Assembly: GCA_022848805.1 (NCBI GenBank) | Contig: JAJISI010000019.1 | Coordinates: forward strand, 1-14,768 | DNA length: 14,768 nt | Direction of reading: 5' to 3' | Origin: Thermoplasmatota archaeon | GTDB lineage: Archaea > Thermoplasmatota > Thermoplasmata > UBA10834 | Shown here: positions 1 to 6,642 of the stretch, in pieces | Numbering within the stretch: the stretch's first letter is position 1 | How the letters are laid out: every line of letters begins with the position of its first letter | Translations under genes and position numbers: made by a program | Notes under the pieces: generated by a model | Told to the model about the DNA's origin: nothing | What the model saw: only the letters and a program-made list of their open reading frames with translations | Databases searched by the model: none

Positions 1-248
1 TAGCGACCCTTCTCGGCAAGGTCGATGAGGTACTTCCCGCTCTCGCCGATGCTGGTCGTCGTGGAGACCCACATCGCTATCTCGACGGGCGTAGTGAGAC
101 CGTTATCGAAGGGAAAGCCGAACGTCGCGAGGTTGCAGTCGAAAGCCAACGCGAGGGGGCCGGCACGCGCCAGTGCCCGACGGTGGGATTCGTGGAACCT
201 CACAGGATCATACGAGTTGAAAAGTCCGATGGTGACTCTGCCGGGCAT
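1..248 (-). CDS. DUF531 family protein, 3' end cut by window edge
   Basis: The minus strand from the ATG at 248 is open to the left edge and gives about 82 residues, beginning MPGRVTIGLFNSYDPVRFHE. The pattern of a short beta strand, the NSYDPVRxHExHRRALARAGPLA segment, then FGFPFDNGLTTP and TTTSIGESGKYLIDLAEKG matches, from memory, the archaeal DUF531 family. That family is conserved in Euryarchaeota and I know of no firmly established function for it. A TATA-like element (about 283-291) lies roughly 35 bases upstream of the ATG, so the gene may have its own promoter with a short leader. The preceding small gene ends only 44 bases upstream in the same direction, so co-transcription is also possible. 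Family assignment is by recall and not by search; the C-terminal part lies outside the window. Confidence 0.7.
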   Translation of the reverse strand, partial: MPGRVTIGLFNSYDPVRFHESHRRALARAGPLALAFDCNLATFGFPFDNGLTTPVEIAMWVSTTTSIGESGKYLIDLAEKGR

Positions 249-280
249 ATCTCACAACCGCGCTTCCGATTGGTTGCGTA

Positions 281-292
281 CTTATTATAATC
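281..292 (-). promoter_or_regulatory. TATA-like box for the DUF531 gene
   Basis: The minus strand reads GGATTATAATAAG here, an AT-rich island about 35-43 bases upstream of the ATG at 248. This is the expected distance for an archaeal TATA box with a leader of 10-20 bases. It overlaps the end of the upstream small gene. No mapped transcription start is available, so this is a sequence-based proposal. Confidence 0.4.
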
Positions 293-460
293 CTACGGGG
301 AGGCTTTCCGTGGGCGGACGCATATCGCGTACTCATCACCGTCGAAGAACACATCCTCGTCGGGATGCTGCGTCTGGAGCTCCTGAATCTTCTCGAGGAC
401 CTCGCGCAGGCTCAGCTCGGTCTTGTCCTTCTTTATCTTCACTAGAACTCGCTTCTGCAT
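293..460 (-). CDS. small hypothetical protein, 55 residues
   Basis: The protein starts MQKRVLVKIKKDKTELSLRE and ends in CVRPRKASP. I do not recognise a family. It has a basic N-terminal strand, a central amphipathic helix (about residues 16-32) and an acidic DEDVFFDGDEYAI strand pair, so it looks like a compact alpha/beta protein with no signal peptide or membrane segment. The frame stays open upstream to an ATG at 517. That start lies inside a clear TATA box (514-525), so it would not be transcribed; the ATG at 460 leaves a leader of roughly 30 bases. It sits head-to-tail with the DUF531 gene (44-base gap), and hdrA ends 151 bases upstream on the same strand. The biased, charged composition, own promoter and good distance to the start support a real gene. 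Confidence 0.6.
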   Translation of the reverse strand: MQKRVLVKIKKDKTELSLREVLEKIQELQTQHPDEDVFFDGDEYAICVRPRKASP

Positions 461-513
461 CAGCAACCACTTGTCCTGAGCCAGGCACGCGGTATAGATT
501 CTAATGCGACATA

Positions 514-525
514 TCAATATAAATA
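514..525 (-). promoter_or_regulatory. TATA box for the 55-residue gene
   Basis: The minus strand reads TATTTATATTGA, a strong archaeal TATA-like element in an otherwise GC-rich region. Transcription would be expected to begin about 25 bases downstream, near 490, giving a leader of about 30 bases before the ATG at 460. It also argues against the longer start at 517. Confidence 0.55.
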
Positions 526-550
526 GATTTACACAAGGCGCCAGTCACTC

Positions 551-586
551 GTGCGAGAGCGCGCGAGAGCGCGCGAGAGCGCGTGC
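551..586. repeat. 10-bp GC-rich tandem repeat (about 3.5 units)
   Basis: Three consecutive copies of G(C/T)GCGAGAGC occupy 551-580 (the first has one mismatch), followed by the partial copy GCGTGC. Each unit junction can pair as GCGC-GAGA-GCGC on the plus strand, which is a short stem closed by a GNRA-type tetraloop, or as GCGC-UCUC-GCGC on the minus strand. The repeat lies 26-61 bases beyond the hdrA stop codon on the hdrA-sense side, so it would form a structured 3' end in the hdrA transcript. It is followed on the minus strand by a T-rich stretch near 514-530. Confidence 0.7.
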
Positions 587-611
587 ACGGCATGGCCACG
601 GGCGCGTGAGG

Positions 612-3017
612 CTATTTTCTGCCGAAGACCGGGTCGGACGGCGTCTCCGCAGCGACCAAAGCCCTAGCTCGGACCTCGGAGCTGAGCGTTCCGAGCGATG
701 CTATCGTCTTATCGAATGTCTCGATCATCTTGGGTAGCACTTTGTAGATCGGCAGCAGCATAGGTATGAAAACGACCCTGTCGCGCCCTATGCCCAGGGC
801 GTCGAGCTCCGGTCCGAGCGCCTCCAATCGTTTCTCGGTCAAGTGCGCTGCCTCCCCGTCCTCCTCATCGGACAGGGCGATCCCGTCCGCCCCCATCCCG
901 AACGCCGTCAGGATCTCGCCCCGACCCGTCCTCGCAGTGGACGGCACTCTGATGACACGTATGCTAGCTGGATACTCCATCCTCGCGGTCCCAGCTGAGT
1001 CCGCTGCGACATACGCGAGGACATCACCGAAGAACCCGATGATCCGGGTCTCATCGGTTTCGCCCTCCAGGACACCCTCGATCTGCTGTCGCAGCTGTTT
1101 GTCGGTGTAATGCGCCAGCTCGAACACCTTCGTGGGACATTCTGACACGCATGCTCCGCAGCCGATGCATGCGATCTGGTCGATCTCCGGCATCTCGCCG
1201 ACCGAAATGGCCTTTGCCGGGCAGACGGCCTCGCAAGCCATGCACTTGGTGCATTTCGACGCATCGACGATCTGCGCCTTCACGGGGTCCAAGAGCATCT
1301 TCCCCGTCCCGAGGAACTCCATCACATGCGATGCGGTGCTTCTACCGTCCACCACGCTGTCTCTTACATCCTTCGGGCCGATGATCGCGCCGGCTGCGAA
1401 CACACCCGTCCGATGAGTGGAAACCGGATCCAGTTTCGGGTGCTTCTCCGAAACGAACCCGTCCTCTCCGAGAGGCACCTTCAACAGTTTGGCGAGCTCC
1501 GCAGTCCCACGGGATGGGAGCATGGCAGTGCAGAGAACGACCAGGTCGAACTCCTTCTCCACGACCTCGCCCAACGGCACATCCTCCGCTCTAACGAGTA
1601 TGCCTTTGGTTCCTGCCTGAACGGAGGCGACTTTGCCGTGGATGTATCTGACCCCGAACTCCTCCTGGGCCCTTGCGTAGAGCTCTTCGAAGCCCCGACC
1701 AGCGGTGCGCATGTCGATGTAGTAGACATAGACCTGCATGTACGGGAAAGTCTTCCTCAATATCACGGCCTGCTTGGTCGCGTAGTTGCAGCATATCTTG
1801 CTGCAGTATGGCACCCCGATCTTTCTGGTGCGGGAGCCCGCGCACAGGACGAACGCCACCTTCTTCACCCTGGCGCCGTCGACTCTTCGCTTCGGGATCA
1901 TGCCCGCTCCAGCCTCGTTGATCATCATACGTTCCATCTGAGTCGCGGTGATGACGTCCGGCAGGGAGGTCTCGTATTCGTGGAGTGAGTCGACATCGAA
2001 CATATCGAACCCGGTTGCCATTATGACCGCGCCCACCTTCAAGTCCACTTGACGCTCCTTTTCCTCTGTGTCGATCGCCTTCGCGGAGCACACCTTCTGA
2101 CAAGCGCCGCAGTCCTTGCAGCTCTCGAAATCGATCACGTGTGACGCGGGAACCGCCTGTGGAAAGGGCTTGTGGATGGCCTTCCGCTCGTAGAGCCCCT
2201 CCTCGAACTCGTCGGGTACCTTCGCTGGACATACTTCCTCGCACTTCGTGCAGCCGGTGCACTTCTTCGGATCTACGCCACGTGGGGCAACACGCACCGC
2301 GACCTCGTAGTTGCCAGGAGTCCCTCCGACCGACACGACCTCGCTCCTCGTCAGTAGGTCTATGTTCGGGTGCGCCCCCACCTCGACCATCCTTGGACTG
2401 AGGATGCACGGGGCGCAATCGAGAGTGGGGAAGGTCTTGCTGAGCTGCGCCATCCTCCCACCGATGCTTGCCTCGCGCTCCACAAGGTGGACTCGATAGC
2501 CGGTGTTGGCGAGCTGCAGGGAGGCGGATATGCCAGCTATGCCGCCACCGACGACGAGCACCTCCCTGGAGAGCGTGACCGTCCCGGGGTGGAGCGGCTC
2601 GAGAGCCAGCGCCCTCCTAACCCCGCCCCTTACCAAGTCTTTGGCCTTTCTGGTAGCGGCGACCTTGTCCTTATGCACCCAAGAACAGTGCTCCCTGAGA
2701 TTGACCATCTCGAGAAGATAAGGGTTCAGGCCAGCGTTCTCAAGGGTCTTCCGAAAGGTTCGCTCATGCATCTTGGGCGAACACGACGCGATGACGACCT
2801 TCGTCAGGCCATGCTCCTTGATCGCCTCCACGATCTCGTTCTGTCCCGGTTCGGAACAAGTGTACAGGTTGTCCTTGCTCACGACGACCCCAGGCACGTT
2901 CAGGACTTCGTCGGCGACCGCTTCGCAGTCGACAGTGCCAGCTATGTTGGTACCGCACCGGCATACGAAGACGCCGACTCTCTCCCCCCTGTGGCCGCCC
3001 TTCGATTCCTCATCCAT
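612..3017 (-). CDS. hdrA: HdrA, heterodisulfide reductase subunit A-like FAD/iron-sulfur protein with degenerate MvhD-like C-terminus
   Basis: HdrA proteins are cytoplasmic flavoproteins that bifurcate or confurcate electrons in complexes with HdrB/HdrC. This one has 801 residues. An N-terminal cluster domain holds C19, C21, C54 and C79. The FAD domain has GxGxxG at 157-162 and the family segment GGRMAQLSKTFPTLDCAPC (187-204). Ferredoxin CxxCxxCxxxC motifs lie at C253-C263 and C300-C310, with the typical CSKICC at 405-410. A second ferredoxin pair lies at C589-C599 and C617-C627. Residues 657-770 resemble the MvhD [2Fe-2S] subunit (AGTARMEYPASIRVIRV) but contain no cysteine at all. The frame continues upstream to 3332, but the HdrA homology begins at MDEESKGGHRGERVGVFVCR, and a TATA box at about 3113-3122 excludes the longer start. 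GGAGG lies about 19 bases before the ATG, a loose spacing. No hdrB, hdrC or hydrogenase gene is in view. Confidence 0.93.
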   Translation of the reverse strand: MDEESKGGHRGERVGVFVCRCGTNIAGTVDCEAVADEVLNVPGVVVSKDNLYTCSEPGQNEIVEAIKEHGLTKVVIASCSPKMHERTFRKTLENAGLNPYLLEMVNLREHCSWVHKDKVAATRKAKDLVRGGVRRALALEPLHPGTVTLSREVLVVGGGIAGISASLQLANTGYRVHLVEREASIGGRMAQLSKTFPTLDCAPCILSPRMVEVGAHPNIDLLTRSEVVSVGGTPGNYEVAVRVAPRGVDPKKCTGCTKCEEVCPAKVPDEFEEGLYERKAIHKPFPQAVPASHVIDFESCKDCGACQKVCSAKAIDTEEKERQVDLKVGAVIMATGFDMFDVDSLHEYETSLPDVITATQMERMMINEAGAGMIPKRRVDGARVKKVAFVLCAGSRTRKIGVPYCSKICCNYATKQAVILRKTFPYMQVYVYYIDMRTAGRGFEELYARAQEEFGVRYIHGKVASVQAGTKGILVRAEDVPLGEVVEKEFDLVVLCTAMLPSRGTAELAKLLKVPLGEDGFVSEKHPKLDPVSTHRTGVFAAGAIIGPKDVRDSVVDGRSTASHVMEFLGTGKMLLDPVKAQIVDASKCTKCMACEAVCPAKAISVGEMPEIDQIACIGCGACVSECPTKVFELAHYTDKQLRQQIEGVLEGETDETRIIGFFGDVLAYVAADSAGTARMEYPASIRVIRVPSTARTGRGEILTAFGMGADGIALSDEEDGEAAHLTEKRLEALGPELDALGIGRDRVVFIPMLLPIYKVLPKMIETFDKTIASLGTLSSEVRARALVAAETPSDPVFGRK

Positions 3018-3275
3018 GGAGAACGGACGAAGATGACCTCCGACGCTATTCTCTCTTTTGGTCTCCCGGTCTTCGAGGCATCCGTGCCACCGAAAAGAAC
3101 CATGCGAAGTAACTATATATATCACAGTTTGACTATTAAGACCGCTCAGGCCAGTGACGGAGCGCGGCGCTCCCGTGCTGAACACTGGGCTTCGACGAAC
3201 GCCGAGGTCCACGACACGCGATGGGATGCTATTGTTATCGGCTTGCACGACGTTGAAAGGTGAAGGAGAGCCCAG
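3018..3275. promoter_or_regulatory. divergent intergenic region between hdrA and the coiled-coil KaiC-like gene
   Basis: This 258-base divergent region carries the hdrA TATA box (3112-3124, minus) and, on the plus strand, a weak TATA-like CTATTGTTAT at about 3229-3238, some 40 bases before the ATG at 3276. The plus-strand gene has a Shine-Dalgarno-like GGAG at 3265-3268, seven bases before its start. No conserved reading frame other than antisense shadow was seen in it. Confidence 0.45.
3112..3124 (-). promoter_or_regulatory. TATA box for hdrA
   Basis: The minus strand reads TGATATATATAGT, a near-perfect archaeal TATA element. The predicted start near 3090 would leave a leader of about 70 bases before the ATG at 3017, longer than for the other genes here. 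The leader includes a small GGCA-CGGA-TGCC inverted repeat. Confidence 0.6.
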
Positions 3276-5690
3276 ATGGCAAAGAAGAAGAAGGCGCGGG
3301 CTGACGAACTGACTTGCCCCACGTGCAACCATCCAACCTCCGCAGATTCAGACACATGCAAACAGTGCGGAGCGGCTCTTACGGCAGACACCGAGCAGCC
3401 TGCCTCGGTCGACGGAGGAGGAAGCGCGTCAGACGACCGACAGCTTGATAATCTGATGTCGATCCCTGGCATCAAGGAAGCCAAGGCGAAGATCCTCTAC
3501 GACGCTGGGTTCCAGGGCGTCAACGATATCAAGGGCGCCGGTTTGACCAAGCTGGCAGGAATAAAGGGCATCAGCGAGGGTTTTGCGAAGAAGATTGTCC
3601 GCAACGCCGAGGAGATGGATGCACCCCATGATAACAAAGGCCTCGCTAGCTGGCTGGCAGGAGAGGACGACGGGTTGTCGGCCTGGCTTTCCGGCGAGGA
3701 GATATCTTCTGCTCCGGAGGCGGAAGCGGTCGCAGCGCCCGAGATCAAGCCGGATGCGTCGCTTGCCAAATGGCTGGCGGGAGAAGAGGAGTCCATCGAC
3801 GAATGGCTTCAGGATACCGCCGAGCTCGCCGAACCGGAGACGACTGTGCCCAAGAGGGACCTCCAGAAACGGGAGGCGGAGGTATCCCAGCTGCGTGACG
3901 TCCTCGTCGATAAGATACGACAGATCGAGGCCGGGGAGTTCGACCCCCAGGCCCTTGTCGACGATATAACCAAGATGAAGACCGATTTGGAAAGGGAGAA
4001 ACGCAGATCCTCTCACCTGGAAGAGGAACTCGAGAACGTCAAGAGAGGCAGCATCGCAGTAATAAAATTCATCAAGAAACAGCAGGCGGCCGGGCTTCGG
4101 GGAGAGAATCTGGCTGATAAGCTCGCCGAGGAGATGGTCGCCAAAGAGAACCTCCAGCATAAGGTCGAGGAACTGGAGGAGGTCGTCTCTTCCCTCAAAG
4201 AGAAGGCGGAGAAGGGCATCTCGGAGATGCCCCCTGAGGCTCAGGAACTGAAGCGCAAGGAGATGGAGATATCCCAGCGCGAAGCCCAGCTGGACGCCAT
4301 GGAGCAGCAGCTCAAGACGAAGGAAGTTGCGATCGCCGACGGGCTGATCGATTACGCGTCCCCACAACCCGGGACTATATCTCCAGAGGCGATGGAGGAG
4401 TTCGCGGCGAAGGAGCGTGCGATGCTGAGCCGTATCGAAGAGCTCGACGCGAGTCTATCACAGGCTCAGCTGGACCTCAAGCACAAGGATGAGAGGATGG
4501 AGGCTGCAGAAGGCGACTCGGTCGGCGTCGACAAGGAAGTGATGAATAAGCTCGAAGAGGCACAGAGGGTCGAGAGAAACCTCGCTCTGAGGGAGCAGGA
4601 AGTCCAGAAACTCAAGGAGGACATCCGGATACGCGAGGAGGAGATGGACCGCTTGAAGGAACCTCTGGCATACAAGGAGGACGAGGTCCTACGCCGCGAG
4701 GAGGACCTCATGTACCGCGAGAAGCTCCTTCAGGAGGAGCTGCGCAAAGTAGGCCAGATGCAGGCTGAGATGGGTAGCCAGGACGAGATCACGCTCAAGA
4801 AACGGCTCGAGGAGTTGCAGGCCCAGGTCACGGTAAAAGAGGAGGAGGTCCGCAACAAGGAGAAGTACCTCCATATCAAGGAGGAGGAACTCCGCACCCG
4901 CGAACAGGGTCTGATGGACGACGAGATAGAGAAGCGCGAGACCGACAGGATGGCCGAGATAAAGATGGAGAGGGTCAAGACAGGGACGAGCAGGCTGGAC
5001 GACCTTCTGCTCGGGGGAGTGCCGTTCGGTACCAATGTGCTGATTTACGGGCCGCCCTTCACAGGCAAGGAGGTGTTGGTCAATGCCTTCATCGCCGAGG
5101 GGCTGAAGATGGGCATCCCCGCCATCTGGGTCCTCACGGAGAAGTCACCAAAGGCGATCAGAGACGAGATGATGTACCTGCTCTCAGGGTACGAAGAGTT
5201 TGAGAAGAAGGGGCTCGTGAGATACGTCGACTCCTACTCGAGGAGCATGGGAGATGACGCAGATGACGAGTTCACAGAGTTCATCGAGGCTCCGACTGAT
5301 CATGAAGCCATACAGAGAGCGGTAGAGAACGCGGCCGGGAAGTTCAAGGAATCGCATCAATACTATCGACTAGCGTTCCGGTCCATTTCGACGATGATCG
5401 CGTACCTTGACCCCCCCACCGCCTTCAGGTTCCTGAGTCCGTTAGCCGGACGCAGGAAGAGGGACAAGGCCGTGTCCATGTACACCATCGAGAAAGGTGT
5501 CCACGGTGAGCAGGAAATCCAGATGCTCGGGTCGCTGATGGACGGCATGATAGAGTTCAAGGTGGAGAACCTAAACACTTTCCTGGCGGTAAGAGGTATT
5601 TCCGATGCTCAGTCCCGGGCGTACATAAGATACTCCGCGACGAAGCAGGGCGTCAACATAGGGTCGTTCTCGCTGGACCACATACGTTGA
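3276..5690 (+). CDS. zinc ribbon + HhH + coiled-coil protein with degenerate KaiC-like (RecA superfamily) domain
   Basis: This 804-residue cytoplasmic protein has a mosaic layout. A CxxC zinc ribbon lies at C14, C17, C28 and C31. Two helix-hairpin-helix motifs occupy about 55-112 (LMSIPGIKEAKAKILYDAGF, then LAGIKGISEGFAKKIV), suggesting nucleic-acid or protein contact. Four short tryptophan motifs (LASWLAGE, LSAWLSGE, LAKWLAGE, IDEWLQD) lie between 122 and 180. A long, highly charged coiled coil covers about 195-565. A KaiC/RAD55-like domain ends the protein (about 566-804). The P-loop reads GPPFTGKE (592-599), with glutamate in place of the Mg-binding Ser/Thr, and the Walker B position reads LAFRSIS (699-705), with Arg where KaiC proteins have Asp. 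ATP hydrolysis is therefore doubtful. It may be a scaffold or regulator; the link to the nearby pilus operon, by analogy with ArlH (a KaiC-like partner of ArlI), is only inference. GGAG precedes the ATG by seven bases. Confidence 0.8.
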   Translation: MAKKKKARADELTCPTCNHPTSADSDTCKQCGAALTADTEQPASVDGGGSASDDRQLDNLMSIPGIKEAKAKILYDAGFQGVNDIKGAGLTKLAGIKGISEGFAKKIVRNAEEMDAPHDNKGLASWLAGEDDGLSAWLSGEEISSAPEAEAVAAPEIKPDASLAKWLAGEEESIDEWLQDTAELAEPETTVPKRDLQKREAEVSQLRDVLVDKIRQIEAGEFDPQALVDDITKMKTDLEREKRRSSHLEEELENVKRGSIAVIKFIKKQQAAGLRGENLADKLAEEMVAKENLQHKVEELEEVVSSLKEKAEKGISEMPPEAQELKRKEMEISQREAQLDAMEQQLKTKEVAIADGLIDYASPQPGTISPEAMEEFAAKERAMLSRIEELDASLSQAQLDLKHKDERMEAAEGDSVGVDKEVMNKLEEAQRVERNLALREQEVQKLKEDIRIREEEMDRLKEPLAYKEDEVLRREEDLMYREKLLQEELRKVGQMQAEMGSQDEITLKKRLEELQAQVTVKEEEVRNKEKYLHIKEEELRTREQGLMDDEIEKRETDRMAEIKMERVKTGTSRLDDLLLGGVPFGTNVLIYGPPFTGKEVLVNAFIAEGLKMGIPAIWVLTEKSPKAIRDEMMYLLSGYEEFEKKGLVRYVDSYSRSMGDDADDEFTEFIEAPTDHEAIQRAVENAAGKFKESHQYYRLAFRSISTMIAYLDPPTAFRFLSPLAGRRKRDKAVSMYTIEKGVHGEQEIQMLGSLMDGMIEFKVENLNTFLAVRGISDAQSRAYIRYSATKQGVNIGSFSLDHIR

Positions 5691-5708
5691 CAGAACGGTC
5701 GGTTGCGC

Positions 5709-5724
5709 ATAACCCGGCGGTTAT
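5709..5724. terminator. hairpin between convergent genes
   Basis: ATAACC and GGTTAT form a perfect 6-bp inverted repeat around a CGGC loop. It lies exactly between the stop codon of the KaiC-like gene (5690) and the stop codon of the SecB-like gene on the other strand (5724-5726). The position suits a bidirectional transcript end, though archaeal termination mainly needs T-rich tracts and none is seen here. Confidence 0.35.
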
Positions 5725-6167
5725 CAGCCCACTTCCATGGACGATTTGTGGTCCTTCCCGCGGGAAGCCTTCATATCCGTTTTGGCGCCCGCGGGCATCT
5801 TCGGTGGTGGAAGTGGCGGGGGGAGTCCGATGTCCCTCGCCGTGGTGACGGCGGCGGGCATGCAGTTGGCATACGTAGCGGCTAGTATCGGTCCGAACAC
5901 CTCGTTCGGGAGGGCTCGCTTCTCCGACCATTGAGATGCCAGAAGGTTGGCGTCGCCATCCCAGACAATCCTTCCTTCGAGCTTAATGACGCCGACGCCG
6001 ACGTAGTTGATCACGAACCTGAACTCCAGGTGAGCCTCTTTGTCAGATGCGGCCGCGATGCTGGTGATGGCAGTGTTCTGGTCAACCCTCAGCTGAGGAA
6101 TTCTCTCCCCGAGCTTAGTGAATCTCTTGGCGTCCAGCGAACTGATCTCGAAAGACTTGATGGGCAA
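5724..6167 (-). CDS. SecB-like small protein
   Basis: This 147-residue protein has a central pattern that recalls the SecB chaperone fold: an LEFRFVINYVGVGVIKLEGRIVW strand region (47-69), a Trp-containing LASQW segment, a conserved LPNEVFGPILAATYANCMPAA helix and the terminal proline-rich GLPPPLPPPKMP motif (114-125). SecB-like proteins occur in some archaea (for example the MJ0357 group) and bind unfolded polypeptides; the role here is inferred and the similarity is by eye. The C-terminal tail (126-147) is polar and probably disordered. The start codon is TTG at 6167. GGAGGAGG at 6176-6183 lies eight bases upstream of it, and the nearest ATG in the leader (6201) runs into a stop at its third codon, so TTG is well supported. 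A TATA-like box lies at 6209-6217. Confidence 0.6.
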   Translation of the reverse strand: MPIKSFEISSLDAKRFTKLGERIPQLRVDQNTAITSIAAASDKEAHLEFRFVINYVGVGVIKLEGRIVWDGDANLLASQWSEKRALPNEVFGPILAATYANCMPAAVTTARDIGLPPPLPPPKMPAGAKTDMKASRGKDHKSSMEVG

Positions 6168-6175
6168 CCCCGATG

Positions 6176-6183
6176 CCTCCTCC
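6176..6183 (-). promoter_or_regulatory. Shine-Dalgarno site fixing a TTG start
   Basis: The minus strand reads GGAGGAGG, eight bases before the TTG at 6167. No usable ATG or GTG is nearby in that frame, so this site decides the start of the SecB-like gene. Confidence 0.6.
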
Positions 6184-6207
6184 GCGCCGCTCCTACGGCA
6201 TGCAGCT

Positions 6208-6218
6208 GATTTAAACTA
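6208..6218 (-). promoter_or_regulatory. TATA-like box for the SecB-like gene
   Basis: The minus strand reads TAGTTTAAATC about 42-50 bases upstream of the TTG start. A transcription start near 6185-6190 would leave a leader just long enough to hold the GGAGGAGG site. Confidence 0.45.
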
Positions 6219-6271
6219 TACCACGTTTTGATATCCGGCGGACGGTCAGCTCACGGGGTTAGACAGGGAGG

Positions 6272-6344
6272 TGCCGTGGGCCGGACTCGAACCGGCGACT
6301 TCAAGATCTTCAGTCTTGCACTCTCCCAACTGAGTTACCACGGC
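6272..6344 (-). tRNA. tRNA-Phe (GAA anticodon)
   Basis: The 73-base cloverleaf on the minus strand is complete. The acceptor stem is GCCGTGG/CCACGGC with discriminator A. The D arm is ACTC-AGTTGGGA-GAGT. The anticodon stem CAAGA/TCTTG encloses the loop CTGAAGA, giving anticodon GAA. The variable region is AAGTC, and the T arm is GCCGG-TTCGAGT-CCGGC. All stems pair perfectly. There is no intron and CCA is not encoded (ACCT follows). It charges phenylalanine and reads UUC/UUU. It is a single, stand-alone gene. Confidence 0.96.
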
Positions 6345-6376
6345 TTGAGCGAAGCGGTGAGCAGTTAGGCAAAACA

Positions 6377-6388
6377 CCATATTAAACC
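6377..6388 (-). promoter_or_regulatory. TATA box for tRNA-Phe
   Basis: The minus strand reads GGTTTAATATGG, with the core TTTAATAT ending 35 bases upstream of the mature tRNA 5' end. This is the usual position for an archaeal tRNA promoter giving a short leader. Confidence 0.5.
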
Positions 6389-6533
6389 TTCGTGACCGGC
6401 CAGCGGCGGGCGATATCAAGGCACGGAAAACATGTCTACGCAGGAGGTCGCTGCTGACGCAAAATCAAGGTTCCGAGGCGGGCTAGCCATGACTCTAGAA
6501 TCGAGGTGTATTTCGTCCGATACCAGTGACGAC

Positions 6534-6546
6534 ACTTTTAAATATC
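6534..6546 (+). promoter_or_regulatory. TATA box for the pilus-like operon
   Basis: ACTTTTAAATATC is the only strong TATA element upstream of the five-gene plus-strand operon. Transcription should begin near 6565-6572. That rules out the ATG at 6526 as start of the first gene and leaves the ATG at 6595 or 6643. The region 6390-6533 before it holds no other feature that I can support. Confidence 0.55.
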
Positions 6547-6642
6547 TTCCAGGCGCTGATTAGGTTGTTCCGGCACCCTAGTTCCGGTGGTAGTATGGAC
6601 TTGTCACCCCCGCATTCTGCACACTGTGAGGACTGCACCTCT

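Noticed and set aside
25..504. 159-codon open frame on the plus strand
   Set aside because: It crosses the DUF531 and 55-residue genes in antisense, with an Arg/Ser-rich composition typical of a shadow frame.
2370..3263. 297-codon open frame on the plus strand
   Set aside because: It lies antisense to hdrA, whose frame carries a clear conserved protein. The translation has no recognisable motif and is a shadow of GC-rich codons.
3018..3332. 105-residue N-terminal extension of HdrA
   Set aside because: The extension crosses the TATA box at 3112-3124 and shows no similarity to HdrA N-termini, which begin close to GVFVCRCG.
6432..6563. 43-codon frame starting ATGTCTACG upstream of the pilin-like gene
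   Set aside because: There is no TATA box or Shine-Dalgarno site before it, it runs across the operon TATA box, and its sequence has no recognisable feature.
6526..6642. Longer N-terminus of the pilin-like protein from the ATG at 6526
   Set aside because: This start lies upstream of the TATA box at 6534-6546, so the expected transcript would not include it.
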